DNA of 64,000 nt from Chrysoperla carnea (Eukaryota > Arthropoda > Insecta > Neuroptera > Chrysopidae). The translations under genes and the position numbers were made by a program. The notes under the pieces are model-generated. The model did no database searches, was not told where the DNA came from, and was given only the letters and a program-made list of their open reading frames with translations. Of this stretch, positions 35,101-44,503 are shown in pieces. Where the stretch lies: NCBI RefSeq assembly GCF_905475395.1, contig NW_025408304.1, positions 1 through 64,000 of the forward strand. Direction: 5' to 3'. Numbering within the stretch: the stretch's first letter is position 1; every line of letters starts with the position of its first letter.

Positions 35101-35744
35101 GTGTCGACAATTGATATTGGGTGGTGGTCGCTGTTGTTTAGGTCCTCAATTACCATCCAATCCAAGAACGTGGCAATATCGGACGTTGCAAAGGTGAGAT
35201 CAATTGCGCTGTGTTGCCCAGTATTAGCATTGAAGTGTGTACCAGTTCCATTATTTAGTAACACAAAGTCATCATGCATTTCGCAGAGCTCCTCAATCAT
35301 TTTGCCCCTTGTATCGACATGATTAGATCCCCACATGAAATTATGACTGTTAAAGTCTCCAACAATGATGAATGGTGTAGGCAATTGAGTAAAAATTTGT
35401 TCTAAACTTTCTTTGTCAAGAATTTGACTATTGGGGATATAAATGTTACACACTGTCATTGGATAAAATGAATTAATTCTGAGCGCGGTAGCTTCTAAAT
35501 CGGTTGTTAACATTATTTCTTGTGCTTGAAGATTTTCAGTGATAAATATGGCTGTCCCACCACTGGCACGCCCTGGGTTTCTTCTATTATTGTAAAACGC
35601 ACGATAACCTTTAATTTTTGCACAATGATTCCCCTTAAAGTTTGTTTCTTGAAGACAAATGCAATCAAACATTGATCGATTTAATAGTTGCAGGTTTTCA
35701 TATTTTGCATAAAATCCATTTAGATTCCATTGAAGGAAACGCAT
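32115..35744 (-). CDS. LINE ORF2: endonuclease, reverse transcriptase, RNase H
   Basis: Intact 1209-aa polyprotein starting MRFLQWNLNG. The AP-type endonuclease (about 1-215) has LQETNFK, GDFNSH and the SDHHPISI end. The reverse transcriptase (about 480-760) shows YRPISLTCNLSKI, SLDVEKAYEMVW, NGLPQGSVLS and the catalytic YVDD. The RNase H (about 975-1095) has TDGS, CELMA, YSDS and the WVPAHQGIEGNELAD block, so its four catalytic acids are visible. A CQNCGARLTVPH remnant near the C-terminus resembles the usual zinc motif but lacks the last Cys at its normal place. No internal stop. The enzyme nicks chromosomal DNA and primes reverse transcription there. It looks capable of activity. Confidence 0.95.
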   Translation of the reverse strand: MRFLQWNLNGFYAKYENLQLLNRSMFDCICLQETNFKGNHCAKIKGYRAFYNNRRNPGRASGGTAIFITENLQAQEIMLTTDLEATALRINSFYPMTVCNIYIPNSQILDKESLEQIFTQLPTPFIIVGDFNSHNFMWGSNHVDTRGKMIEELCEMHDDFVLLNNGTGTHFNANTGQHSAIDLTFATSDIATFLDWMVIEDLNNSDHHPISIVDTRYKINLNQFENPSRWIFNRANWDNYQHQIIEKLCELPQPSQFYNLTIQEIMDKFTSFITNAANDSIPKSLSHNHKKIVPWWNPECKRVIQEAKRAYRKFKKNGSEENKIQFKRSRAFARRTIKESKRESWLNFTSSITHTTPMTTVWTKLKRIRGNYSSSPIPLLPEIDNTSTPEIQTIADHMVETFAANSSDTNYPITFQRHKNSITNEPEYLNYNMDPINNPFLLNELHHAINTCKNSSPGPDGIPNMLIKKLPNICKSYLLDIYNYIWINQMLPEQWREAIVIPVPKPNKDHTKATNYRPISLTCNLSKILEKMVCKRLRWRLENENMIAPTQFGSRNLRSTTDFLVNLESDICDALAMNEHLLLLSLDVEKAYEMVWVRRVISNLIKLGFNGNLIAYISNFMYHRTIRVKLRNTLSKKIELQNGLPQGSVLSVVLFLIAINEALQITNEQTFLKGKLYVDDFSLSIRGTNINVTIKMMQNAINKLLDWSRTSGFKFSKTKSEFMIFKRGHDVQHNTLTIYNEPIKKVQQIKILGLIFDNKLTWIPHIRNLKSDCQSRLRILKVLSSKDYGADANILLSIYKALIRTKLDYAAIVYDSASNNSLKALDSVQNTAIRLALGAFRTSPISSLQAEADIPPLNLRRKELCLEYAATIASTPNNPAHRQIFKDFLTEVFNIKRLPKPLRIRIQLYKQELNINLPNIVTRSLGHFPPWQQLNINMDLGIKEHSRITTTASMYRSLFHTTKRKYQNCIEYFTDGSVSENHAGFGVVNNTGTLRSSRIYDFCSIWTCELMAIICALKTIKDADASHNVIYSDSMSALLAIKNQHNMHPLIQLIHVLLDEIATLHKSVAFVWVPAHQGIEGNELADKAAKDAILVELDTNIAITHKDAKKLIRCKMKSHWDQQWHNLGGTKLHEIRESVFDLVPNFNRRNQVLITRMRIGHTKLTHSYLITKTNPEVCQNCGARLTVPHIIVGASNNNGESLACQTISK

Positions 35745-35794
35745 AATTTAGATTTTATATTAATATGTGTTGTGTTTTGATTTAAAAATTAAAT

Positions 35795-37072
35795 TTATTG
35801 AATATTATTTAAATCTAATGAACTGCCTTCGGATGACATTGATGTAACAGATGCAGTATCATCAAGAATTCCAATCTCTAGTTTGTTGGTAATGCTAGTA
35901 AGACGTTGTTTGTGTGATTTTGATTTTAGAGATGGGTATATTGCTTTTAGCGTTGCTATTAATTCCATCGGCCGAATGTTGCACTCAATTAATACTTGGT
36001 CTAAGTTTTTATTGATTTTGAATTTAGTAAAAAGTTCTCCAATTTGTTCAAATCCTATTGAGTATTCTGATGGATTGAGACTCATTATTGAATTGATTTT
36101 TTGAAGGAATTGATCCATTAGAGGCGGTTGTTCGATTTGATCACTGTTAACTTTCATTTTTTTTGTTGGAGCTATCTCGGCTCTTTTATTGGGTGAACTT
36201 GCATTATTTTTAGGCACTTCTGGGGGAGGCATAGATGAGTAAGAAGATGAATCCGACAATTGACGCTTTGTTGAAACGGTTGAGTTGTGAATTGGTATTT
36301 CAGGTGGGCTTAGATTGATTGTAGGTGTAGTTGAAGTTGCTGATGTTGATGTTGGATTGTCATTGGAAATAAGATCTTGGTTAGCAGTATCTGAGATATT
36401 AGTATTGATTGGCTCGTTGATTGGATGAGGTGCGGGAATGCTTGTATTTGTTGGACAAGATTTTGCCAGATGGCCTTCTTCTTTACAGATTAAACATAGC
36501 ATGTTGTCCAACGTTGGGTAAATCCAGTATGAAGTTTCATCGAAGTCAATTTTCCATGAATTTGGTATTTTCTTAATATCTTCGGGTTTAATGTATAGTT
36601 GCCTTCTGAAGCTGAGAATATGTTGGTAACCCGGAGTGTTGAGTCCGGCTCTCAGAGTGGTAACATTTGATACTGGCTCGATACCGGATTCTTTTAATTT
36701 TTCAATGATGATCTTTTGCGGGATTATTGGTGGCACATTAGATAGAATTAGCCTTTTGTTTCGCGATATTAACGGTCTGATTAGAATTGTATGCTGGTTA
36801 ATTATGACTTGCTTGTGTGTATCGATAAGAGTATCAGCTATTTCTTTGGTTGCAACATAAACACATACTCTGTTATTGGCGATTCTTGAGATAAATCGAA
36901 TATTTTGCGGTCCAATATTCGATCCAATGGCAGTAGCATAGTTTTGAATAGGAATTCCTTCTATTGCATCCAGTATCACGGCTTGTTGCTTGGTTGGAAC
37001 GATTTCAGTTTGTACTGCTTTTGTGTAATTCATTTTGGTTTCTTGGTGGGGTGTTGATGTTACGCCCTCCAT
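35795..37072 (-). CDS. LINE ORF1: Gag-like RNA-binding protein
   Basis: Intact 425-aa ORF ending 50 bp before ORF2. The first 190 residues look like a nucleic-acid-binding fold (NVPPIIPQKIIIEKL, a paired beta-alpha pattern), followed by one CCHC knuckle, CLICKEEGHLAKSC, then a Ser/Thr/Pro-rich linker (SATSTTPTINLSPPE) and a basic AEIAPTKKMK stretch. I-superfamily ORF1 proteins bind the element RNA and form particles. The start MEGVTSTPHQ is the first Met in frame. The distance to ORF2 and its different frame suggest reinitiation for ORF2. Confidence 0.88.
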   Translation of the reverse strand: MEGVTSTPHQETKMNYTKAVQTEIVPTKQQAVILDAIEGIPIQNYATAIGSNIGPQNIRFISRIANNRVCVYVATKEIADTLIDTHKQVIINQHTILIRPLISRNKRLILSNVPPIIPQKIIIEKLKESGIEPVSNVTTLRAGLNTPGYQHILSFRRQLYIKPEDIKKIPNSWKIDFDETSYWIYPTLDNMLCLICKEEGHLAKSCPTNTSIPAPHPINEPINTNISDTANQDLISNDNPTSTSATSTTPTINLSPPEIPIHNSTVSTKRQLSDSSSYSSMPPPEVPKNNASSPNKRAEIAPTKKMKVNSDQIEQPPLMDQFLQKINSIMSLNPSEYSIGFEQIGELFTKFKINKNLDQVLIECNIRPMELIATLKAIYPSLKSKSHKQRLTSITNKLEIGILDDTASVTSMSSEGSSLDLNNIQ

Positions 37073-37351
37073 TATGGAGAGAGTTTATAATAGTAGACTT
37101 TGCTACTTGTGGCAAAATACTTTACCACTAGTAGCTGGAAACTTTGCACTGACTGTGACTGTACTATAACTTTTGAATAAAAATATAATGTTAAATAAAC
37201 AGTAAACAACTATTGAATAACACGTCGAATGGAGCGATTGACAAATACGTCTGAATCGGTCGGTTACACTGTGTGTTCTCACGTTTAAAATATTCTTACA
37301 AACGCAACTATCTTCTTCAGATGTTCCGTTAAAATATTGTTTCATATACAT

Positions 37352-38181
37352 TTTTATTTATTTATTTTGATATACAATCATGAGCGCTAGTAATTCTTCT
37401 CTTCCACAATCACATCTGTCTATGGTGTTTTATACCACTCAAGCACAACTCCAAGCCATTTCCCCTCTATTTAATGATAAAGCATTGTATACAAAATTTC
37501 ATGAATATTTGTGTGTATATCATGAAAACATTATGTCATCATGTCTTACCCTTCTCCTTAAATTATTCATTAACTGTTACAATATTCTGTTTTAATTAAT
37601 TTTTTTGTTAAATTTGATTCGATAATTGTTAATAGCCTAATTTTATCGATTGCTCTAGATCACATTACTCAATGATTTTAATGAGAAATTATTAACTTTT
37701 TAAACAATCTAAAAAAGAAAGAAAAAGGTACATGTTAATTTAACACATATTCAAATCCATTTTTTTTAAACCTCACTCGTGATTAAAATTCAAATAGAAA
37801 TGTGTAAAGAAAAATCATGATATTTAATTTTAAATAATATCAATGCATTCAAATTTGTACTTAGTAGATTTAGTTTATTATAAATTATAGCAAAATTCAT
37901 TGAGAGTGAAAGATTATATTATGATGAGATTAATTATGGTGCAATTAATAATGAGCAGAAAATAATATTATGTTTTACATTAATCTAATTTTATAATTTA
38001 TTTCTACTCTTTCACTTATAACAGATTTTTAAAATCAAAATGAAGATTAAAATTTCTAGTATTCATCTACTACTTTATAAATTTGAAGTTTATCTTGGTA
38101 AGTATAAATATTTAGAAAAACAATAATCAATAATATTATATTCTTTATTACTTACAAAAAATATATTATATTCTTTATCCT
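37352..38181. other. Region between LINE and acidic-tail gene
   Basis: Mostly AT-rich. A 71-codon plus-strand frame at 37380-37595 starts MSASNSSLPQ and is of moderate complexity, but has no recognised motif and could lie in the LINE 5' region, antisense. Otherwise nothing seen. Confidence 0.4.
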
Positions 38182-38679
38182 TCATTCTCCTTCGATAACT
38201 TCATCATCATCATCATCGTCATCATCAACATCATCATCATGAACATCATCATTCTAAAAATGATAAATCCATTGCTTTAGGTAAAAAACTATATAATTCC
38301 CATTAAAAAATTAACTTACCTCAACTCTATATTTATTGAATGGTATATGGATTTTTGATATTATAAAATCCGTTGTTTCGTCATATAAAGATTCATATAC
38401 ATATTCCATGTATAACTGATCTCTAAACCCTATCACACTTAATTTTTCTAAAAGAATCTTTATATAGTCCATTTCGAAAATGTCTGGGAGATTAATATCA
38501 CCACCATTTTCATAATATCGAAAACCACTAACATATTGTTCATAATCAAATGTATTACCACAAAAAATTAATGTATGCACATCAGGATTTTCTTTCAATT
38601 CATTATAAACTAGTGTTAATAATCGATGAACGAAATTATTTAATTCGATTTTTTCGTTAAATAATTGAATGGGCTTCAT
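38182..38679 (-). CDS. Two-exon gene with Asp-rich tail, 143 aa
   Basis: Exon 1 is 38679-38320 (120 codons, MKPIQLFNEK...). The donor GTAAGT (38319-38314) follows a complete codon, the intron is 66 bp and ends TTTTTAG, and exon 2 is 38253-38182. Exon 2 encodes 23 residues, mostly Asp (NDDVHDDD, VDDDDDDDD, EVIEGE), then stops. Without splicing the frame ends two codons after exon 1. The body is acidic and helical (NFVHRLLTLVYNELKE, IKILLEKLSVIGF), with no known domain. Asp/Glu tails of this type occur in histone- or DNA-mimic proteins, but here function is unknown. The GAT/GAC repeat is a microsatellite that could vary in length. Confidence 0.65.
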
Positions 38680-38912
38680 TTTTTTTTTTTTACTCTTTCA
38701 CTAAACACGATATGAAATTAATCCTTCAAAATAAGAAATCAAACTAACTTCTCTCCATTTTTCAACTTTAAATTTAACTTCTTAAGAGGTATACAAAATT
38801 AAAAATTAGAAGACGTAAGCGTAAATTAAAATATTCGAAAACAATATACTTCTTTATTCATTAGGACCCCACATTATCAAAAATTGATTATTTTTCATAA
38901 TGTAGAAAAAAA
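38680..38912. other. Spacer upstream of acidic-tail gene
   Basis: AT-rich; presumably the promoter region for the leftward gene. No ORF seen. Confidence 0.4.
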
Positions 38913-39194
38913 ATTCATTTTTAATATGGTTAAACTTAAAGAAGAGTTTTATATACCTCCATATACAAATCTATATCGATTAGTAGATTTACTTGTGTAG
39001 TTATATAAAAAATGTATATTGCATTTGAAATTAAATTCATTATAGTTTTCTTATGGCATATTGCAAACAAAATTGGTGGAATAATTTTTTTGTACTTACT
39101 CATCTCATTTCAGAAAAAAAACTACATAAACCATCAAATTTGCTAATAAAAATGTTTTATACTTTTGTCAAACTAATAGAATCATATTTCAATC

Positions 39195-39728
39195 ATGAGA
39201 AGTTATTGTAGATTTACAAGAATTTAATGATGAAAAAACTAAATTTATATTAAAAGAATTGGCAATCCTGAAAAAAATGGTAAAGAAATACACAGTTTAT
39301 AGTTAAATCACCTTATGGAAGCTAGTTTATAACTATAAATCAAAATCTTTGAATCATTGGTTGGGTGTGAATTACCATGGAATTGATTAGGAGGATGGGT
39401 TTGCACATTTCAATGATGATCAAACAAATGTTTGCAATATTCTAAGAGAATGCATTTATATTAAAATATTGGAAAAGTATAGAGGTGTAAGGAATTATTT
39501 TATTATGTAAATGTATGCAACATTGAAAATGTGTGGAGCGTTGATGAAGAAGGATACAAAGAATGTAAAAACAGAATTTCCTTAGATGTTATGAGCAAAA
39601 AATGTGCTATTGAAAATAGGCATAAAATATACAAAACCTCTTCACCTCTAAAACTATATATGTATGTATCCTATAAAGTATTTAAAAAAAATAAATTGTC
39701 TCCATTTTTTTTTTATAATAATAAATAA
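39195..39728 (+). pseudogene. TIR gene 1 (VDLQ family), right copy
   Basis: Mirror of 19042-19575: VIVDLQEFNDEKTKF, ILKELAIL, NHWLGVNYHGID, then TAG in place of the Trp codon, then EDGFAHFNDDQ, CIYIKILEKYRG and the 65-codon open end at 39531-39728 (KKCAIENRHK). At least three frame breaks or stops. No active product is expected. Confidence 0.6.
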
Positions 39729-39804
39729 ATAATACAATGTAAACACATTTATTTAGTCGACACTTTTTTTTTGGATGCGTAATATATAATATTCAAAAAG
39801 TATA

Positions 39805-40140
39805 AACAAAATTACTCAATCATCATTTTCAAGAAATTAAAGAATCATTAGACCATCCATTGGAATTTGATGGAGTCATTGAAATATTTTTGAAGAAAAA
39901 TAGCTTAGAAGAATATTTACGTGATGGATTAATTGTATGCATAACCTATGGAGGGGATTACAGCCTTAAAATGTCTTATTAATGTACGTAAAACGAGAAA
40001 TATAAACTTTAATACTATTTTGAAAAAAATCTAAGTATTTGGAGATGGTCTCCTGCGATTTTATTGAAATGGATCAGATCGGAGAAGACTTATGTGGAAG
40101 TGCCATTGATAATAATTATTTAAAAATTTTATTATTATAA
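39805..40140 (+). pseudogene. TIR gene 2 fragment (right)
   Basis: Frame NHHFQEIKESLDHPLEF, then IEIFLKKNSLEEYL, RDGLIVCITYGG, after which the copy is frameshifted relative to the left arm. A GTACGT donor at 39984 and an AG at 40035 bracket a 52-bp AT-rich gap; the second stretch (MDQIGEDLCG) ends at TAA 40138-40140. No family recognised. Confidence 0.4.
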
Positions 40141-40411
40141 ATCATATATATATAATATGTAATTAATATTTTTTTAAATGTATAAACAATTTTTCCATTA
40201 TTTTTAACAGAATGTCTTTTATTAACAAATGATATCAATTAAATTTATACACCTTTTAATTTGCTCCACATATCAAGTTTCTATAAATACTTCAAGTTTA
40301 TTGAAAATAGAATAAATTAAAGATTTCTTCACCTTAAAAATTATATTCATATTATAAAACCAGTTTTGAATAGTTTTCATCTATACATCTTTTTTGACTA
40401 TACAGACACAT

Positions 40412-40485
40412 GCTTCCGTGGTCTAGTGGATAGCGTAATAGACTTCCATTCATATGGACCTGCGTTCAAATCTCGCTGCTTACTC
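40412..40485 (+). other. tRNA-like sequence in right TIR
   Basis: TGGTCTAGTGG (A box) and GTTCAAATC (B box) at tRNA spacing. The 3' half equals the left copy, but the 5' half matches a Glu/Asp-like D arm rather than the Ser/Leu-like GGCCGAGTGG of the left copy. A clean cloverleaf could not be drawn. Probably a tRNA-derived remnant. Confidence 0.4.
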
Positions 40486-40811
40486 TTGTTTTTTTAAAAA
40501 AAGTGTATTTCTATACTAACATCTTCACTTCATACTTCATTTGGACAGCGACTATCGAGTGAGATGGTTGTCATTGTTGAATTAATTGTTGAAAGAATAC
40601 GTCATCATCAGTTCAATGAACTCAAAATTGCATTCCTAAAAGTGCATCCCCAAAAGTAAACAATGCAATGACCCGTCGGGCAATGCACTTTCCCAAAAAT
40701 GCATCCAATGCAGTTCAATGACCTCAATGCACCCAAGGCCATATAAGAAAACTAGGTCACAGTCCAAAGTCTAAAATGTTTTTGAATCCGCATTTTCCCA
40801 CTACTTACGTC

Positions 40812-42344
40812 TAACACACCATGTTTCGAACGCGGCTAGTCTTTTTTCACTGACATATTTAAGCACCCATGTTTCACAAGAATAGAGTAAAGCGGACCAT
40901 ATATATGTTTTTAGCATTTTAAATCTGTTATTGAAATTTATATGTCGATTAGTTAGATAAGTTTTTAATTTCATAAAATTGGTTTTAGCAATTGCAATTC
41001 GTTTTTTAATTTCAATCAACTGATCATTATTGTAGGTAATAATTTTCCCCAAGTAACTGGTTTGGTTTGGTTGGATTATTTTATTGTTTTTGTAAACAAT
41101 ATTTACGTTAAGCTGCACAGGATCTTTACTAAATACCATACACGATGTTTTTTTAATGTTAAGTTTTAAGCCATGCTGTTCGCTAACTGCAGCCACCTTG
41201 GAAATGAGAGTTTGCAATTCTACTTCACTAGAACTCAATAATACTGTGTCGTCTGCGTATCTCAGATTATTCACTCGAACTCCGTTAAATTTAACACCAA
41301 TATCCAATTTTTATATAGCCTCGTTGATGATGTACTCGGCATAAACATTGAAAAATATTGGAGAAAGAACACATCCCTGGCGAACACCTTTTTCAATTCT
41401 GATATCCTTAGTGTTGCCACACCCAGTTGTAACTTGAGCTGTTTGACACCAATATAATTTTTTTAAGATGTTAATTATTTTTTTATCATTACATAATCGG
41501 TTAAGAATATTAAAAAGAATATCGTGTGAGACGTTGTCGAATGCCTTCTCATAGTCTATAAAGCAAGCAAATACTCGTAAATTGTTTTCGATAGCGCGCT
41601 CCACTAAAATGTTTAACCAGAAAATGGCTTCACGAGTACCCACTCCTTTTTTAAAACCCATCTGAGTCGGTCCTATTTCAGCTTGTAAGCTCGTATTTAT
41701 CCTTCGTAACACGATTTTTAAGAAAACTTTAGTTATATTGGATGTCAAACTGATAGTTCTGTAGTCCGAACATTCGTTAGCGTTAATTTTCTTTGGCAAT
41801 AAAATAAAGTTTGATTCAAGTAGTATTTTAGGAACATCTTCTGTCTGAAACATTTCATTACATAAATTTTGAAGTTCACGCATGCTACTTGAATCCAAAC
41901 ACTTTAAATATTCACCAAAAACTCCTTCTTCTCCACAGGCTTTACGCACTCCAAGTTCTTCAACTGCTTTTTCAACTTCTTCTAACAATATTGGTAGATA
42001 TGGAGAGTTAGTGGTATTTTCCGCCAGCAAAGCATGACGCGTTTGATCTTTGAAGGTGTGTTCAACATATTCTTGCCATCTATTGACAATTTCCACGTTT
42101 TCAGTTAAGATCTTGCCATCTTTATTCCTTAAATTGCCTTTTAATGTGTACGTGATATTCCACACATGCTCTTAATTTCCTTATGCAATTTATGTGGATT
42201 ATTAAGTTTTCCATACATATCTATATTGTTGCATTTTTCATCTAGCCATGCTTGTTTTGCTTTCTATATTTTGTTTTTGATTTGTTTGTTCTTGAGTTTA
42301 TATTGGGTAGCGTTATTTTTAAGTGATCTTCTTTCTATCATTAG
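40812..42344 (-). mobile_element. RTE-type retrotransposon copy 1, 5' part
   Basis: Continues 17594-17938 across the TIR transposon. Ends at 42344, followed by TCATGACTATA of the satellite. The 5' end is truncated inside the coding region at the same point as copy 2, so both come from one insertion. Confidence 0.9.
40812..42344 (-). pseudogene. RTE reverse transcriptase, copy 1
   Basis: RT motifs in order: LLPKKINANECSDYRTISL, MGFKKGVGTREA, ACFIDYEKAFDNV, GVRQGCVLSPIFF, YADDTVLLS, then the thumb and SYLGKIIT. One Glu codon of copy 2 has become a stop (TAA near 41311), splitting the frame into 42165-41311 and 41307-40812. Upstream of 42165 the frame continues to the truncation point with another stop (in NKI-stop-KAKQAW) that both copies share, so this stop predates the duplication. 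Transcript-level function lost. Confidence 0.88.
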
Positions 42345-44503
42345 TCATGACTATACAAATCATTAAAATTTTGATCCAAGTAAGTCAAAATGTATACATA
42401 GAGGTCGTTTATGACTGGTCTAAGTATAAATAAGCCAAAAATGATCAAATTTGACATTTTTCGATAGAAAAAAAAAACATTTTTTGAAAATTTCCGATTT
42501 TACAACTAGAATGTCATGACTATACAAATCATTGAAATTTTGATCCAAGTAAGTCAAAAGGTATACATAGAGGTCGTTTATGACTGGACTAAGTATAAAT
42601 AAGCCAAAAATGATCAAATTTGACATTTTTCGATAGAAAAAACATTTTTTGAAAATTTTCGATTTTACAACTAGAATGTCATGACTATACAAATCATTGA
42701 AATTTTGATCCAAGTAAGTCAAAATGTATACATAGAGGTCGTTTATGACTGGTCTAAGTATAAATAAGCCAAAAAGGATCAAATTTGACATTTTTCGATA
42801 GAAAAAACATTTTTTGAAAATTTTCGATTTTACAACTAGAATGTCATGACTATACAAATCATTAAAATTTTAATCCAAGTAAGTCAAAATGTATACATAG
42901 AGGTCGTTCATGACTGGTCTAAGTATAAATAAGCCAAAAATGATCAAATTTGACATTTTTCGATAGAAAAAACATTTTTTGAATATTTTCGATTTTTCAA
43001 CATGAGAGTCATGACTATACAAATCATTGAAATTTTGATCCAAGTAAGTCAAAATGTATACATAGAGGTCGTTTATGACTGGACTAAGTATTAATAAGCC
43101 AAAAATGATCAAATTTGACATTTTTCGTTAAAAAAAAAAATTTTTTGAAAATTTTCGATTTTTCAACATGAGAGTCATGACTATACAATTAATTGAAATT
43201 TTGATCCAAGTAAGTCAAAATGTATACATAGAGGTCCGTAATGACTGGACTAAGTATAAATAAGCCAAAAATGATCAAATTTGACATTTTTCGATAAAAA
43301 AAAATTTTTTGAAAATTTCCGACTTCACAACTAGAATGTCATGACTATACAAATCATTGAAATTTTGATCCAAGTAAGTCAAAATGTATACATAGAGGTC
43401 GTTTATGACTGGACTAAGTATAAATAAGCCAAAAATGATCAAATTTGACATTTTTCGATAGAAAAAACATTTTTTGAAAATTTCCGATTTTACAACTAGA
43501 ATGTCATGACTATACAAATCATTGAAATTTTGATCCAAGTAAGTCAAAATGTATACATAGAGGTCGTTCATGACTAGACTAAGTATAAATAAGCCAAAAA
43601 TGATCAAATTTGACATTTTTCGATAGAAAAAACATTTTTTGAAAATTTTCGATTTTTCAACATGAGAGTCATGACGATACAAATCATTGAAATTTTTATC
43701 CAAGTAATTCAAAATGTATACATAGAGGTCCTTTATGACTGGACTAAGTATAAATAAGCCAAAAATGATCAAATTTGACATTTTTCGATAGAAAAAGCAT
43801 TTTTTGAAAATTTCCGATTTTACAACTAGAATGTCATGACTATACAAATCATTGAAATTTTAATCCAAGTAAGTCAAAATGTATGCATAGAGGTCGTTCA
43901 TGACTAGACTAAGTATAAATAAGATAAAAATGATCAAATTTGACATTTTTCGATAGAAAAAACATTTTTTGAAAATTTTCGATTTTTCAACATGAGAGTC
44001 ATGACGATACAAATCATTGAAATTTTTATCCAAGTAATTCAAAATGTATACATAGAGGTCCTTTATGACTGGACTAAGTATAAATAAGCCAAAAATGATC
44101 AAATTTGACATTTTTCGATAGAAAAAACATTTTTTAAAATTTTCGATTTTTCAACATGAGAGTCATGACTATACAAATCAATGAAATTTTGATCCAAGTA
44201 AGTCAAAATGTACACATAGAGGTCGTTTATGACTGCTCTAAGTATAAATAAGCCAAAAATGATCAAATTTGACATTTTTCGATAAAAAAAACATTTTTTG
44301 AAAATTTTCGATTTTTCAACTAGAATGTCATGACTATGCAAATAATTGAAATTTTGATCCAAGTAAGTCAAAATGTATACATAGAGGTCGTTTATGACTG
44401 GTCTAAGTTTACATAAGCCAAAAATGATCAAATTTGACATTTTTCGATAGAAAAAACATTTTTTGAAAATTTTCGATTTTACAACTAGAATGTCATGACT
44501 ATA
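42345..44503 (-). repeat. 165-bp satellite array 2
   Basis: About 13 monomers between the two RTE copies, same orientation as array 1. The first unit, with its A10 run (42469-42478), is identical to the unit following RTE copy 2 at 46333. The last units match 17345-17593. This block is therefore the satellite part of a duplicated satellite-RTE unit. Confidence 0.95.

Larger units (their letters stand above)
31934..37350 (-). mobile_element. I-superfamily LINE, apparently full length
   Basis: On the minus strand: a 5' region upstream of 37072, ORF1, a 50-bp gap, ORF2, a short 3' UTR with AATAAA at its end, and a poly(A) tail (T-run 31934-31964). Both ORFs are open. The 5' end is not fixed. 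Candidate target duplications are weak (TTTAAAAT near 37283 or TGTTTTAA near 37584 against the sequence before the T-run), so the end coordinate is approximate. The RNase H domain in ORF2 and the zinc knuckle in ORF1 place it in the I superfamily rather than RTE or CR1. It inserted after the Polinton-like element. Confidence 0.88.
17939..40805. mobile_element. Maverick/Polinton-like TIR element, 22.9 kb
   Basis: The boundaries are exact. The left flank ends in TACGTC (17933-17938), the element starts AGTAGTGGGAAAATGCGG and ends with the reverse complement, CCCACTACT, followed by TACGTC (40806-40811). The paralogous RTE copy has this hexamer once, at 44794-44799, so it is an empty site. A 6-bp duplication, AG ends, long TIRs and an integrase with chromodomain are known Maverick/Polinton features. 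Without the inserted LINE the size is about 17-18 kb, also typical. Against a standard Polinton: I find no DNA polymerase B, ATPase, protease or capsid gene, and several genes have introns. It could be a degenerate Polinton, a non-autonomous derivative or a related unnamed group. Confidence 0.85.
38913..40805 (-). repeat. Right TIR of the Polinton-like element
   Basis: Inverted copy of 17939-19857. It ends CCCACTACT before the TACGTC duplication at 40806-40811. It differs from the left arm by a stop in TIR gene 1, a frameshift in TIR gene 2 and a divergent 5' half of the tRNA-like stretch. It includes fewer bases at several homopolymers. Confidence 0.92.

Noticed and set aside
32311..35322. 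Plus-strand ORFs of 60-97 codons across the LINE
   Set aside because: Antisense shadows of the intact ORF2 frame, without own motifs.
37380..37595. 71-codon plus-strand ORF starting MSASNSSLPQ
   Set aside because: Unknown protein, no splice or promoter support, and it may lie in the LINE 5' region. Kept only as a note in the spacer entry.
17939..40805. Integrated large DNA virus or polydnavirus segment
   Set aside because: No viral core gene seen; clean TIRs, a 6-bp duplication and an integrase fit a transposon of the Polinton type better.
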